Assembly: GCA_006937955.1 (NCBI GenBank)
Contig: SSNP01000008.1
Location: 7,120,083 to 7,184,082 of the forward strand
Source of the DNA: Pachypanchax playfairii
Taxonomy: Eukaryota; Chordata; Actinopteri; Cyprinodontiformes; Aplocheilidae
Length of the DNA stretch: 64,000 nucleotides
Direction of reading: 5' to 3'
A model generated the notes under the pieces. That model did no database searches, was not told the origin of the DNA, and worked only from the letters and a program-made list of their open reading frames with translations. Of this stretch, positions 22,346 through 32,690 are shown one piece after another (within the stretch, counting starts at the first letter, position 1; every line of letters begins with the position of its first letter). A program made the position numbers and the translations under genes.

Positions 22346-23300
22346 ATATATAACACAAAAGTGACACTAAATGCACATGGAACAAATATAATCAACACAG
22401 AACTAATATGTTCATAGCGTAACAGATGTGGTGCAACAGAAAATAAGATACTAGGTTAACTTAGACTGCTAAACAGAAATAAAATTACAGGGATGGAACT
22501 ATAATGCAGGAACGCTGGCTTGGGAGGGATGATACATTAGTTTTGTTTTGTTATTGCTACTCATCATTTTTCATTGAATTAGTTCATCACACTAAGTTTG
22601 GCCTTCTAAAAGAAAAGACAGACATACCCACACACCAACTCACTCACACGACACAGATGGGTATCTTGTCTGAACAGGGTCACAGCAGACTCTTGACTCA
22701 GCTCTTAGGTGACTGTGTTCACTTACCTCACTGTGTGGAGAACTGTCACCACATAGAAGTGTGTAATTTTAGAAGCTACCAGTGCAGCTGTAAAAACTCA
22801 GATTTAAACTTTGTTTGGCCTTGCTGAATATTTCCTCATAAAAGAAAAAAAGAAAACAAAAACTTTTCTGGAGCTTCAAATCTTTCTTTCTGTGTTCAGT
22901 ACGTTTTATTAATTCTCTGGATCATATTTCAAGAAGTTCACCTCCAGTTTACAAGCCAATTACACGTAAATATTCACAAAACATTTTAATATTTGTATTT
23001 TATTATTCTTGGTGAATTGCATTGCATAAAACAAAGCAATTAAAAAATGTTTAATTGCAAACAAGTGTATTTAAACTTACAACAAAGAATATATAAGTTG
23101 GAGCATCATCTATATTTTGAAGATGATAAAAGAATAGAAATGACCATTTACTTTCTCATCTTCTGTTCTAATAAAATATTCTGCATAAAACAAGCTTCTA
23201 AGCACATTCAGTGATTAACTATTTCCTATTAAATCTTGAAATTTGCCCTACAACTTTAATTTACATGACAGTGGACTGATGTTTGAAAACAGACTGTCGT
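22346..23300. other. non-coding 3' flank of NITR-4
   Basis: Nothing recognised beyond AT-rich sequence. The part near 23100-23300 is the probable 3' UTR of NITR-4; AATAAA-like A/T motifs are present but not decisive. Confidence 0.5.
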
Positions 23301-23302
23301 AT

Positions 23303-25155
23303 TTAATGTTTAATTTGTGAATAGACACTTTCCTCCATCTTCAGCGCTTTCTTCGTATTTCCTCTTGATACTCTCTCTCTAGACAAATATAACGCAGCAT
23401 AATTCAGATCATTTTCATCTCCATCCTGTGACGAAAAAAAAGTTATAATTATTTTGCTTGGATGAAATATATTTCGTTAATAAAATATAAATGATATGGT
23501 GCAATTACAAACCAAGTTATTTCCTTGTTGGTTCAAACTGTCATGCCTTACTTTTGAAAAGCAATCTTCTTTTCCTGTAGATTAAATTACATAAAAAAAT
23601 GTACAAAACTGTAGTTTTTGTAATGATACAAGGTTAATTGAAAACTAAAATTCTGAAGCATTAAACATTTTTTGCATCTTTTTTACCCATTTATTGTTCA
23701 GTAAACCATTTTATTAAGCCTTGTAAAGTAACTCAAAGAACAGATTTATTATAGTCTTATTTACTGCAACAGAGCTAAAATGTATTGGATTCCCAGAATA
23801 ACACTTACCTTTAGCTTGTTTACATACTGATTTTAGAATCCAGTAGCAGATGAAATAAATGTTTAATATAACAGAAAAGGCCAAGCAGACTGGAACTATC
23901 ACCCGTGTCATTAATTCAGAGTCTTTCACTTGTTCTTGAAAAGAAAGAAAGTTGTTCATTTGCAGGAAATGATGGCATCAAAACAGATTTATAACTTCAT
24001 CAAATGTACACAGTTCATACCAATTTGGAGATTTAAGCCAGTTCCAAATAAGATCTCTCCACATGTAGCCACAGCACAGAAGTAAGTCCCAGCATCAGAG
24101 GCAGTAACGTTCTTAGAGAGGCCATAAACACATCTTCTATCATCTTCCTTCTTACAATCTTCAGTGTAGATGATTCCTGGAGAAGATTGATGTGACCTGG
24201 GTCTAAACCAGAAAACTCTGAGATCTTCTGGAGAAGTCTTGTTCTCAGAGTCAGAAAAGACAGAACACTCCAGAGTAGCCGAGTCTCCTGAACGGACTGG
24301 ATTTGTAACCGATGACTGCTGAACAATTGTGTAGTTTAATGTTCTCTTTGCATCTCCTACATAACGAAATATAAACATAAATCTCTGAATGCTTTTTTTA
24401 TGTATTTTAAAGGATCAAAAATCTACATTTGTACTCTTTTAACCACATACTGCTTTTTTTATTTAATTATTTAATTATTCCTTCATTCATATATTAATTT
24501 ATGCACGCGGTGTAGAAGTACACCACACATAAACTTTTAAATAGAAACTAATAGTATTTATTTGGTAGCATCATTTTGTTTTTAGGATGTTGGTATTTAC
24601 TGCAAAAACTCTCTTTTAAATGTCAGTTGAAAATATTTTAGAAAATTAAACAAAACACATATTCACCTTTTATTGACAGATATGTCCCACTCCAAGTGTT
24701 TTCAGTCCAGTCGATGATTGCGCAGTGATACATTCCCTCGTCTTCTTTAATTACATTCAGAATTGTCAGATTCATTGTTTTCTCGAAATATGTTGTCTTC
24801 AGTCTCGAAGGTGAAAATCCTGGTCCAAATTTAGGGTTGGTATTTTTATGAAGCATTGTCATTACTTGAAGATTTTCCCCTGGACTCTGTTTGTACCAGT
24901 GGAGACTTTTAAGGCCCAACCATTCTTCTGACAAATGACATGTTAAATTCACTGGTTCGCCAAGTCGAGCTGTGATCACTGGAACTGCGGTTACTGCATA
25001 AAATATACCACAAGAAACATATACATGCTGTTGAAAGTTTAGCTTTAACAGTAACATGTATATGAAATATGCAGAATATGTAATGATAATTTTTTTTTGC
25101 TTAGGAACTTACCTCCTTGGTGAAGGAGAAGCAGTGTAACCCATAACACAATCAT
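23303..25155 (-). CDS. nitr: NITR-4: inhibitory-type NITR, double ITIM (class A tail)
   Basis: Minus strand. Exons in transcript order: 25155-25113 (leader MIVLWVTLLLLHQ), 24993-24667 (V), 24356-24021 (I), 23934-23809 (TM), 23574-23513, 23425-23303; 338 residues. The V has LTCHL, LHWYKQSPG and DEGMYHC, ending WSGTYLSIKG. The I domain has YFCAVATC and FGTGL, but the usual second cysteine (NKPC/RKTC in relatives) is Ser (NKTSPED), leaving five cysteines and one probably unpaired. The TM (VIVPVCLAFSVILNIYFICYWIL) has an Arg only at its outer edge. The tail carries two consensus ITIMs, LNYAAL and SVYSQI. It most likely inhibits lymphocyte activation by recruiting SH2 phosphatases, as known for ITIM receptors. 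The exon 5 donor is GTTTGT, weaker than in its relatives. The V domain closely resembles that of NITR-5, but the I domain and tail do not. Confidence 0.93.
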
Positions 25156-25199
25156 TTTGACACTGAGTCCTTTTGGACACTCGATCACGTTTAAGTGTC

Positions 25200-25285
25200 A
25201 GAAAAGAGGTGTGGTATCTAAAGTGTTCTTTCCATCTGATTGGTTATCACAGAGTATACAATGAAAGTACATTTCCTGTCCCACT
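25200..25285 (-). promoter_or_regulatory. NITR-4 promoter module (ETS, CCAAT, CCACACCTC)
   Basis: Read on the minus strand: ACAGGAAATG (ETS core, about 25270-25279), AACCAATCAGA (CCAAT at 25243-25239) and ACCACACCTC (about 25215-25206), then the leader exon. The same order recurs before NITR-5 and NITR-6 and in weaker form before NITR-7, NITR-8 and NITR-10. Function is inferred. Confidence 0.6.
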
Positions 25286-25299
25286 AACTTGTCCTGCTC

Positions 25300-26030
25300 T
25301 ATTTGAGTTTTTTCTACTCAGAGCAATTATGATTCATAATCCCTTTATATATCCTCTGACTCCTAATGGGGACAACACCTTTTCAGTTTCATTATGTAGG
25401 TAAAAATAAAAATACAAGATTCATTTATGATGAAGATTTAATTATTAGAAACAATTGACAGGCTTAACACTGTGTGCAATGGGATCTCACTATCATAAAA
25501 TTAGGTTGGATTTAGGGTGTCTTATAATTGCAGAATAAATACATTTTCATTATGTGAAATGTCAACATTTTTAAATCAGACATTCCATGATAGATGATGT
25601 CTGTGAAGACAAAAGGATGAAATAGAAAAACGTTTCAAGGATCTTGATAACCTGTTGCCTGCTGAAGCCCCGTCACACCTCTGAATGCAAATCTCCTGTC
25701 CTTCATTTTTTATTACTTATAATTATTACTCAACCTTGTACAGCTTTACACGACATTTATAGCTTAAAATCTTTTCATTACATGTGACATACTGGTGTCA
25801 CTTGTTTCTCTTTTAATAATAAAATATTTCCAAAGGAAGCATCCAACACGAGGCATGTGACATACAGTAAATGCAACCAAATTACACAACCGTTGTGTTA
25901 AATTCCTCATTGCCACAAGTTGCCTTAATTACCTCTTAGTACATTTTCCATTTAGCTTAATTTTATTGACAGTTTGGCCACCAATTTCTCCCAAACATAT
26001 ATTTTCATATTTTTGCTCTTGTCCGTCTCA
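25300..26030. other. non-coding spacer between NITR-4 and a hAT relic
   Basis: AT-rich; nothing recognised. Confidence 0.55.
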
Positions 26031-27680
26031 TGGAACTAGACTGGGAAGCAATACCCACCTTATTCTTGTGAACCCTGCTGGTTGTTGGCAGACAGAAGTG
26101 CAACTTTATATGGTGATGCATTGATCAGGGATGTGAGAGACTGGCAAGATTTGAGTGACAGAGTAGAGTCACAAGCACATGTAATGTATGATCAATGGAA
26201 AAAAAATAGAGGATACATGACAATTTGGAGAGGGATAAATAATGTGACCATGACTTTGGCCACTTGCAACTTGCCTTTTAGAGGGAAAAGAGAGAAATAT
26301 GGAGATCCCAATGGTGGAAACTTTCTGAGTATAATAGAACTATTAGCATGCTATTACCCAGTGTTGAAAGAACTAGTCGAACAAAACAAAATATCTCAGC
26401 CCCATAATTCAAAAAGTGTTACTTCAATTAAGTGTCAAACAAGCGCAGACTATCATCCAAGACGAATTTTTTTTTTCCATCATTATGGATACCATGCAGG
26501 ACATATCAAAAAGAGATCCGTTGAGTCAGGTGTATAAATATGTCTTTATTGAGAGGAATGAAAATAATATTGCTACTGATATTTTATTAAGGGAAGCCTT
26601 TTGGGGGGTTTGAGCAAACACTAGACACATCAGATTCTGAACTGAAAAATAAAATCACTGACAACATTGCAAGCAATGGATTTGACCTGGAAAAGTGTAA
26701 AGGACATGGCGATGATGACACAGCCTTATGAGCTGTGTCTACTCAGGGGTCCAGGCTTGTATAAAGGAGATGGAGCCCCTTACCGAATATGTGCATTGTG
26801 CTGCACATAATCTCAATCTGGCACTAAATCACTTCATTAGGGACATCACAGGAATTGGACATTTTTACAACACATTTGAGGCACTTTATTTATTTTTTAG
26901 AAGTGGTCACTCCTATCTGACTCAAATGTTACCCTGAAGAGTATTTACCCAACACAATGGTCCTCAAGGTAGAATGAGATATGTGGACGCTTTTAAAGTG
27001 CTTCCAAAATTCCCTCGATTAATGAAAAAAGGATGCGCGGGTGGCTGCAGTCCTAAAGGTAAAGATGGAAAAATTCTGTTTCATCTTGCTTATTGCTCAG
27101 CAAAGTACTTGAAACAATCATTGTAGTGTCACAAAGACTGCAGTGCAGAAATGCTGACATTCAAAAGGCCTTCTGTCTTATACAAAATGCTGTACAGGTG
27201 CTAACTGCATACAGAAAAGATTTTACTGCTGCTAAGAGGAGCGTTGATGCACTGATGATGCCCTGTATGAGCATGCACAGCAACTTGCTGACCACTACAA
27301 AAGGCACATAAGCCCATTTTTACTAAGATAACTCTTTGCCTTCAGAGCTTGTTTCAAGAAAAATAGGGCAAAAGGGCCATCAATTAAAGATGTGACCAAG
27401 ATTGCATGTCAGTGAACACACATCTCTGGCAGCAACATTGGCAGGTGTCTGTACAGCGTTGTTTTTTTGTAGCTCACAACACTAGTGACTGTAGCCACAG
27501 AAGGGTGATCATTTCCCCAGCTCAAATTAAGAGAGACCTAAGGAGTTCTATGGGGAAGGAAAGTTTCAGTAGTCTGGCCGTACTCTCCATCGAGAATGAC
27601 AGAGCTAGGAAATTGGACTTGACTTCTATCATCAATGAATTTACTGAGCAGATAGCATGCAGAGTTAAATTCTGATTGGT
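26030..27680 (+). pseudogene. decayed hAT-family transposase
   Basis: Plus-strand fragments in several frames, in the order of a hAT/ZMYM1-like transposase. There is an N-terminal part near 26080-26260 (ALIRDVRDWQDLSDR), a middle part with EYVHCAAHNLNLALNHF at about 26780-26830 (the conserved CAAH.LNL signature), and a C-terminal dimerisation-like part at about 27540-27675 (SSLAVLSIENDRARKLDL). Stops and frameshifts separate the pieces, so it cannot make an intact protein. Terminal repeats were not found. It lies between NITR-4 and NITR-5 and has no evident link to receptor function. Confidence 0.75.
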
Positions 27681-28089
27681 AAGTACAGATTTCTATTATT
27701 GTTACAGCTAATCTGCTTATCAGGATGTGGTTATACGGCCACTGTGCCAGGAGTATGTATTTGTCTGTCACCAGTTGTGTTTTCTTTTTGATTAGGGCAT
27801 TGGTTTTCTGTATTTTTGGATTTGACTGCTTGGTGTGGCATGAGAGGGGAGCCCAAAACCAAAACTTGCACCAATTTCCAGCTCAGCTATGTCACTGGCA
27901 GTACCTTGAACTGTTCTGGAATTTCTGCTGTTTCAGTCCTACTTCTTTATGACGAATAAGTTAAAATCAATTCAGTGATTTGAAGATGTCCAAACCAAAG
28001 GTGTTCAAATCGAATGGATTTTTAATTAAGTCTGTTTTAATTAGGTAAGGCCAAAAAAGTAACTCATAGCTGCCCTAAAATACTAAATT
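27681..28089. other. 3' flank of the hAT relic, non-coding
   Basis: Short non-coding sequence that may still belong to the transposon. Confidence 0.4.
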
Positions 28090-28560
28090 AAAAGAAACAA
28101 TAAAAAAATACAGCAAAAAACATTTCCATTTACAAAACATCATTTATTCTGACGTATTCTCTCTGAATGACTATAACAGGAAAATTACACTGGCAGCACT
28201 CAGTATTCAGGGGGTGTTTACGGTAGAACCTTCATCCGCTAAAAGTTTTTCCAGTTCAGTTCAGGTAGCTGTTTAAAGCAAAAGAAAACAGATCCCCCCC
28301 CCACTTAGTTAACACTCTTATCTGATTGTGATCAAAGGTTTCACACTTAGCTGTCACTCGTGCTTATTTTTGGAGGAGATGACCTTGAAAAACAAGTTTC
28401 ACACTCAAGCATCAATACTCAAACCTCAAACCTGTTTGTTAGTCAGATGCATTTAGTTTTGCGTTCAGACTTCACTGACTTCAACAGTAAAGTTTAATGT
28501 CCTCTTACTGCACATTTTTGTTTGGGCCTTTGTAGAAAGCAACATTTTATTAAAGCCTAC
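28090..28560. repeat. diverged duplicated segment, copy 1 (pair at about 38980-39370)
   Basis: Shares long stretches with 38980-39370 in the same orientation: GTAACAGGAAAATTACACT-type sequence, GGTAAAACCTT/GGTAGAACCTT, CTGATTGTGATCAAAGGTTTCACA, AAACCTGTTTGTTAG and TTCAGACTTCACTGACTTCAA. Both copies contain no frame. It could be an old transposon or the flank of an old segmental duplication. Confidence 0.65.
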
Positions 28561-29159
28561 AGCTTAATAGCATGTGCAAAAACAATACATGAGGTATTAC
28601 ATTGTCCAGCATTGTTAATATTTCTAAATGTTTTATACCTATTCTTAAAGGGTTATAAATAAGTTGGAAATTATTGCTCTCGCGATTGCCCCATCAGGGC
28701 AAACGAATGACTGCAGCCTTAATTGTAAGCTTGTGCATGAGACATGCATGCTGTACATGCACTCGCAAGTAATCAAAAACAACAGCTGAGTCAGTCCTGT
28801 AACTCAATAATTTACAGATTTGCAGGCATGACTTTGACTACGTCAATCCGACTCGAGTTTCGCACTTTTTGTTACGCTGGAATAAACTCTGGGTTTTGTT
28901 TTCTTGGTTGGGGTCTGGGCTGTAGTGTTGCTGGTGCTTGAAGCAGCTCTTTTCTTGTTCTCGACAGAATCCATCCTTCAAACGCTACCTCTCGTTCTGC
29001 AGCTTTTGCTAGCAATAGCAAACGCTACCCCTGAGCGTGGATGCGCATGATGTCATCACACATGCCTCTGGAAAGCACTATCTGTTGAACCCGGACAAAT
29101 TTTATTAATAACTAATAAAGAGATTTTACTGACTCAGCTGTTGCTTTATTCAAGCCTCA
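28561..29159. other. non-coding spacer
   Basis: No gene recognised. The GC-richer part at about 28960-29090 may be repeat-derived. Confidence 0.45.
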
Positions 29160-29610
29160 GTCCCAACGACTCATACAAACGATACAGATAAAAACATACA
29201 AATCTCCCATTTCCTACGACATCTGGAGTTTGTGAATGTTTGTGGAGGCTGGCACTGTTTCCTACAGTTGTTAGAATTGAGAGCATGAATAACTTGATGA
29301 ATCCTTGAGAATGAGGTGCCTATGCTAGCAGTTGATTTCTTGTTCTCTCCATATGGGTGTGTTGGAAAGTCTCCCGATGACAATGTTTCAATTTATTTGT
29401 TGTGAGGTGCGTGAATGGTACCCCAATGGCAATTTCAATCCAATGTTGTCAAGAGCCTTGAGCTATCAAAACATTTTGTCGAGGGGTATATGTGGTGAAG
29501 GTCCAGTATTTCCAAAATTCTGTGTTGATCATCAGATTTGCTCGGAAATTTTGGGAAAACTTCTACTTTTGACAAGATGACTCCAGCTGCATCTTCTACG
29601 GCTGCAGGAG
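29160..29610. repeat. diverged duplicated segment, copy 1 (pair at about 51570-51960)
   Basis: CATACAAATCTCCCATTT...GGAGTTTGTGAA.ATTTGTGGAGG and later AACTTGATGAAT and GTGTTGATCAT motifs are shared in the same order with 51570-51960, at roughly 70-75% identity by eye. A minus-strand open frame at 29435-29740 runs through it but is not kept in the other copy, so I do not call a gene. Identity unknown. Confidence 0.55.
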
Positions 29611-29846
29611 GAATTACATATCTTTGGAGCCCCGATGGAGAAGGCTCATCATAAATTTTGAGAACATTTTTGGGCTTAATTACAGAGAGAAGAAAACTGA
29701 AAAGAAAAGGAAAAACAACCAGTACTAAAACCTTAGTCAAATATAAGTATGAAAATATAAATGCATATATAATGTTTTATGTTAGAATTTGAGTTAAATA
29801 CGTCACTTGGGTTCCATTATTCAATACCAGGTGATACAAAACGTCA

Positions 29847-31464
29847 TTATTCTGATCCAAAGGCCTTGATAGCAGTGTAGATCCTTTTTCTGTCGACTGC
29901 TTCTTCAACTGCTCTGCTTTTGGCTTTTATTGATGTGAAGATGACAGTAGAGTACATCCATCCATCCTTGCTTCTCTTTAAACAATAAAAAAAATGATCA
30001 ATGTCAAACATCTTATTTTCATATTCAATCAGGTTACTTTTAGTGTTAATACTTTACCTGTAGACTTTTATGCTCATAACTGTGTTTTTGCAGCTTAACA
30101 GGTGCTGATTAATAAAATAAAAAAAGATGCCAATAAATATGGATGCCGATCTTGCACAAAGAATTTATAAGTAATTTATTTTACCTTTATTAGCACGTTT
30201 GTTCTTGTTGATGAAGGATACGAGGACCGCTATTATTATTAGACTCATAGTCACGACAATGAACAGAGGAATCGTTTCTCTATTCAGGGCCCACGAGCTG
30301 AATCCTGCAATAATGTCAAAGGAAATCATATCACAGAGTCACAGAGTTCAATGATGTAACACATGTAGAAAAGATGCCATTATTTTACCTTTGAATGCAA
30401 ATTTAAACCAACATTTTATTTTATCACAAAATACATGATACAATACGATTACCTTGAACATCCACATTAGTTCCTGTTCCCAATAAAATCTGTCCACATG
30501 TGGCCACAGCACAGTAGTAAGTCCCACCATAAGAGGAGCTGATGTTTTTAGAGAAGTGATAAAAACATCTCTTCTGGGAGGCAGATTTATTCTCACATTT
30601 TTCATGTCTGTTTCCATCAGTGAAGATGATGTCTGGATGAGCACTATGTGACTCGGTTCTGAACCAAAAGACACTAAGATCTCCTAAACATGACTCCTTC
30701 TCTGGATCAGAAAGAACTGAACACTGCAGTGTCACTGAGCCTCCTGGGTGTTCCGGATCTGAGACTGCTGGTTGCTGTACAAGAGTAAAGTTTGATGTCC
30801 TCTCATTGTTTCCTAAATTACGTAAAACACAGAGAAATTATCTCATCACTATTATAACTTAAACCTGAGTAATGTACTTTGGTTTACTAAAGATTGTTCC
30901 ATTAATCTTGAATGGAAAAATAATAAAAAAATAAATATCTTTAAAAACAGAATTCAAACAAACACATAATCACCTTTTACTGACAAATACATCCCACTCC
31001 AAGAGTTTTCAGTCCAGTCGATGATTGCGCAGTGATACATTCCCTCGTCTTCTTTAATTACATTCAAAATTGTCAGATTCATTGTTTTCTCGAAATATGT
31101 TGTCTTCAGTCTTGAAGGTGAAAATCCTGGTCCAAATTTGGGGTTGGTATTTTTATGAAGCATTGTCATTACTTGAAGAGTTTCCCCTGGACTCTGTTTG
31201 TACCAGTAGAGACTTTTAAGGCCCAACCATTCTTCTGACAAATGACATGTTAAATTCACTGGTTCGCCAAGTCGAGCTATGATCACTGGAACTGCGGTTA
31301 CTGCATAAAACATATAACAAGAAACAACTAATTATGTTGAAGTTGAACTTTAACAGTAACATATATATGAAATATGTCAAATCTGTAATTATAAAATGGT
31401 TTCACATTATATAGAACTTACCTTCTTGGTGAAGGAGAAGCAGTGTAACCCATAACACAATCAT
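29847..31464 (-). CDS. nitr: NITR-5: NITR with non-consensus class B tail
   Basis: Minus strand. Exons in transcript order: 31464-31422 (leader MIVLWVTLLLLHQ), 31300-30974 (V), 30812-30453 (I), 30304-30185 (TM), 30104-30058, 29975-29847; 341 residues. The V is nearly that of NITR-4 (about six residue changes, such as LYWYKQ for LHWYKQ). The I domain instead resembles NITR-6 (NERTSNFTLVQQP). It has six cysteines, CAVATC and a J-like LGTGTNV with Leu in place of Phe. The usual Asp of the D-x-G-x-Y-x-C core is Tyr (SYGGTYYC), which would remove a common V-fold salt bridge. The TM (TIPLFIVVTMSLIIIAVLVSFI) is uncharged. The tail has MYSTVI and RIYTAI; both are YxxV/I but lack the -2 residue of a consensus ITIM (Trp and Arg there). 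Signalling is therefore unclear. Confidence 0.92.
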
Positions 31465-31514
31465 TTTGACACTGAATCCTTTAGGACACTTGATCATATT
31501 TAAGTGACAGAAAA

Positions 31515-31590
31515 GAGGTGTGGTATCCAGAACGTTATTTGCATCTGATTGGTTATCAGAGAATATGCAGTGAAAGTGCATTTCCTGTCC
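31515..31590 (-). promoter_or_regulatory. NITR-5 promoter module with octamer
   Basis: Minus-strand order: ACAGGAAATG (ETS core, about 31588-31579), AACCAATCAGA (CCAAT at 31552-31548), ATGCAAAT (31544-31537), and ACCACACCTC (about 31524-31515). ATGCAAAT is a perfect octamer site of the type bound by Oct factors in lymphoid promoters. In NITR-4 the same place reads ATGGAAAG, so the octamer is not shared. Binding is inferred. Confidence 0.6.
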
Positions 31591-31629
31591 CACTAACTTG
31601 TCCTGCTCTATGTCAAGTGTCTACTTTCT

Positions 31630-32219
31630 GTAGTACGACTACGTTTCATAATAAAGATAATACATACTCAAATTTTAGAAAACATTGATGGGCATAACAC
31701 TATGTGCATTGGAATTATGTTATCCTAAAATTAAGATACATTTATGGTGTCCCATATTTACACAGTTAATACATTTTCAATGATAGGAATAGCAAATCAA
31801 TTAATTTTCAATAAAACTAAAAAAGTCAATTGAATTTTTTCAAACACTATACAAACGGCAGATCAATAGAGGGTGGGGGTCAGCGTGATAACTTAGACAG
31901 AAAGTTGTTTGTCCAAAAGTTTAGCTGGATCAAATATATGTACATGTGTATCTAATAATATTGATTTTGCTTTAAAATTGTATAAAAAGCGCTACATTCA
32001 GCAACGCAGATACTTGGTGACCATTTAATTCAATGAGACCATCAGCTAAGGCTGGTCTTTTATTTTTTCAGCATGCAATGCATATGGATCTGAAAATGGT
32101 ATATTATGAATGGTTGAGGAAATGTTACACACTGTTACACAACTCTGGATTTTAGAAATAGACTGAAAAATGCAAAGTTGCTGCACTTCATGTTGCTTTC
32201 AGAAAATTGGATTTGTATT
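31630..32219. other. non-coding spacer upstream of NITR-5
   Basis: AT-rich; nothing recognised. Confidence 0.5.
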
Positions 32220-32690
32220 TTCTTAATTTTGCAACATTCCTGGTTGATAGCTGGATTCAAATGCACGGGGTCAGACAACAATGGGGTTTTAAAAAAACAC
32301 AGCGTAAAGGACTGGTTAGTTAATATGCAGCTGGAAATGACAACTTGGAGAAGTTTAGATTCAGCTCAGTGAGGAGAAGTGATAGATTGATTGGCCTGAT
32401 TTATTTCAGTTTGGTTTGATTCTGCTGTTTTGGAATCGTAACTGAGAAGCATCAGGAAGTGTTTTTGGTAATCTTACATAGTGCCCTTGATGAGTCACTG
32501 TGAGAGGATTTTTTTCTCCTCTTTATCTTGAAGTGTGTTGGGTTTTTTTAGTACTATCTTAACCATGGCGCCGCAAAATGGCTGCTTAGGTGTGTTTGTT
32601 GTGTATATGCATCTTCACCCAAGACAAGTTCTTTGTACTGTGCAAATGATACTTGGCAATAAATTTAATTCTGATTCTGAATGAATACAA
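32220..32690 (+). mobile_element. retroelement-like 3' region, copy 1 (inverted copy at 39385-40030)
   Basis: Ends TTCTTTGTACTGTGCAAATG...CAATAAATTTAATTCTGATTCTGA, a poly(A)-signal plus simple-tail pattern typical of LINE 3' UTRs. It shares GATTGGCCTGATTTATT, GAGGATTTTTTTCTCCTCTTTATC and the tail sequence with the reverse complement of 39385-40030. No coding part is left. Confidence 0.55.

Noticed and set aside
29435..29740. Minus-strand 101-codon frame with a hydrophobic start
   Set aside because: The related segment at 51.6-52.0 kb does not keep the frame, and no domain was recognised.
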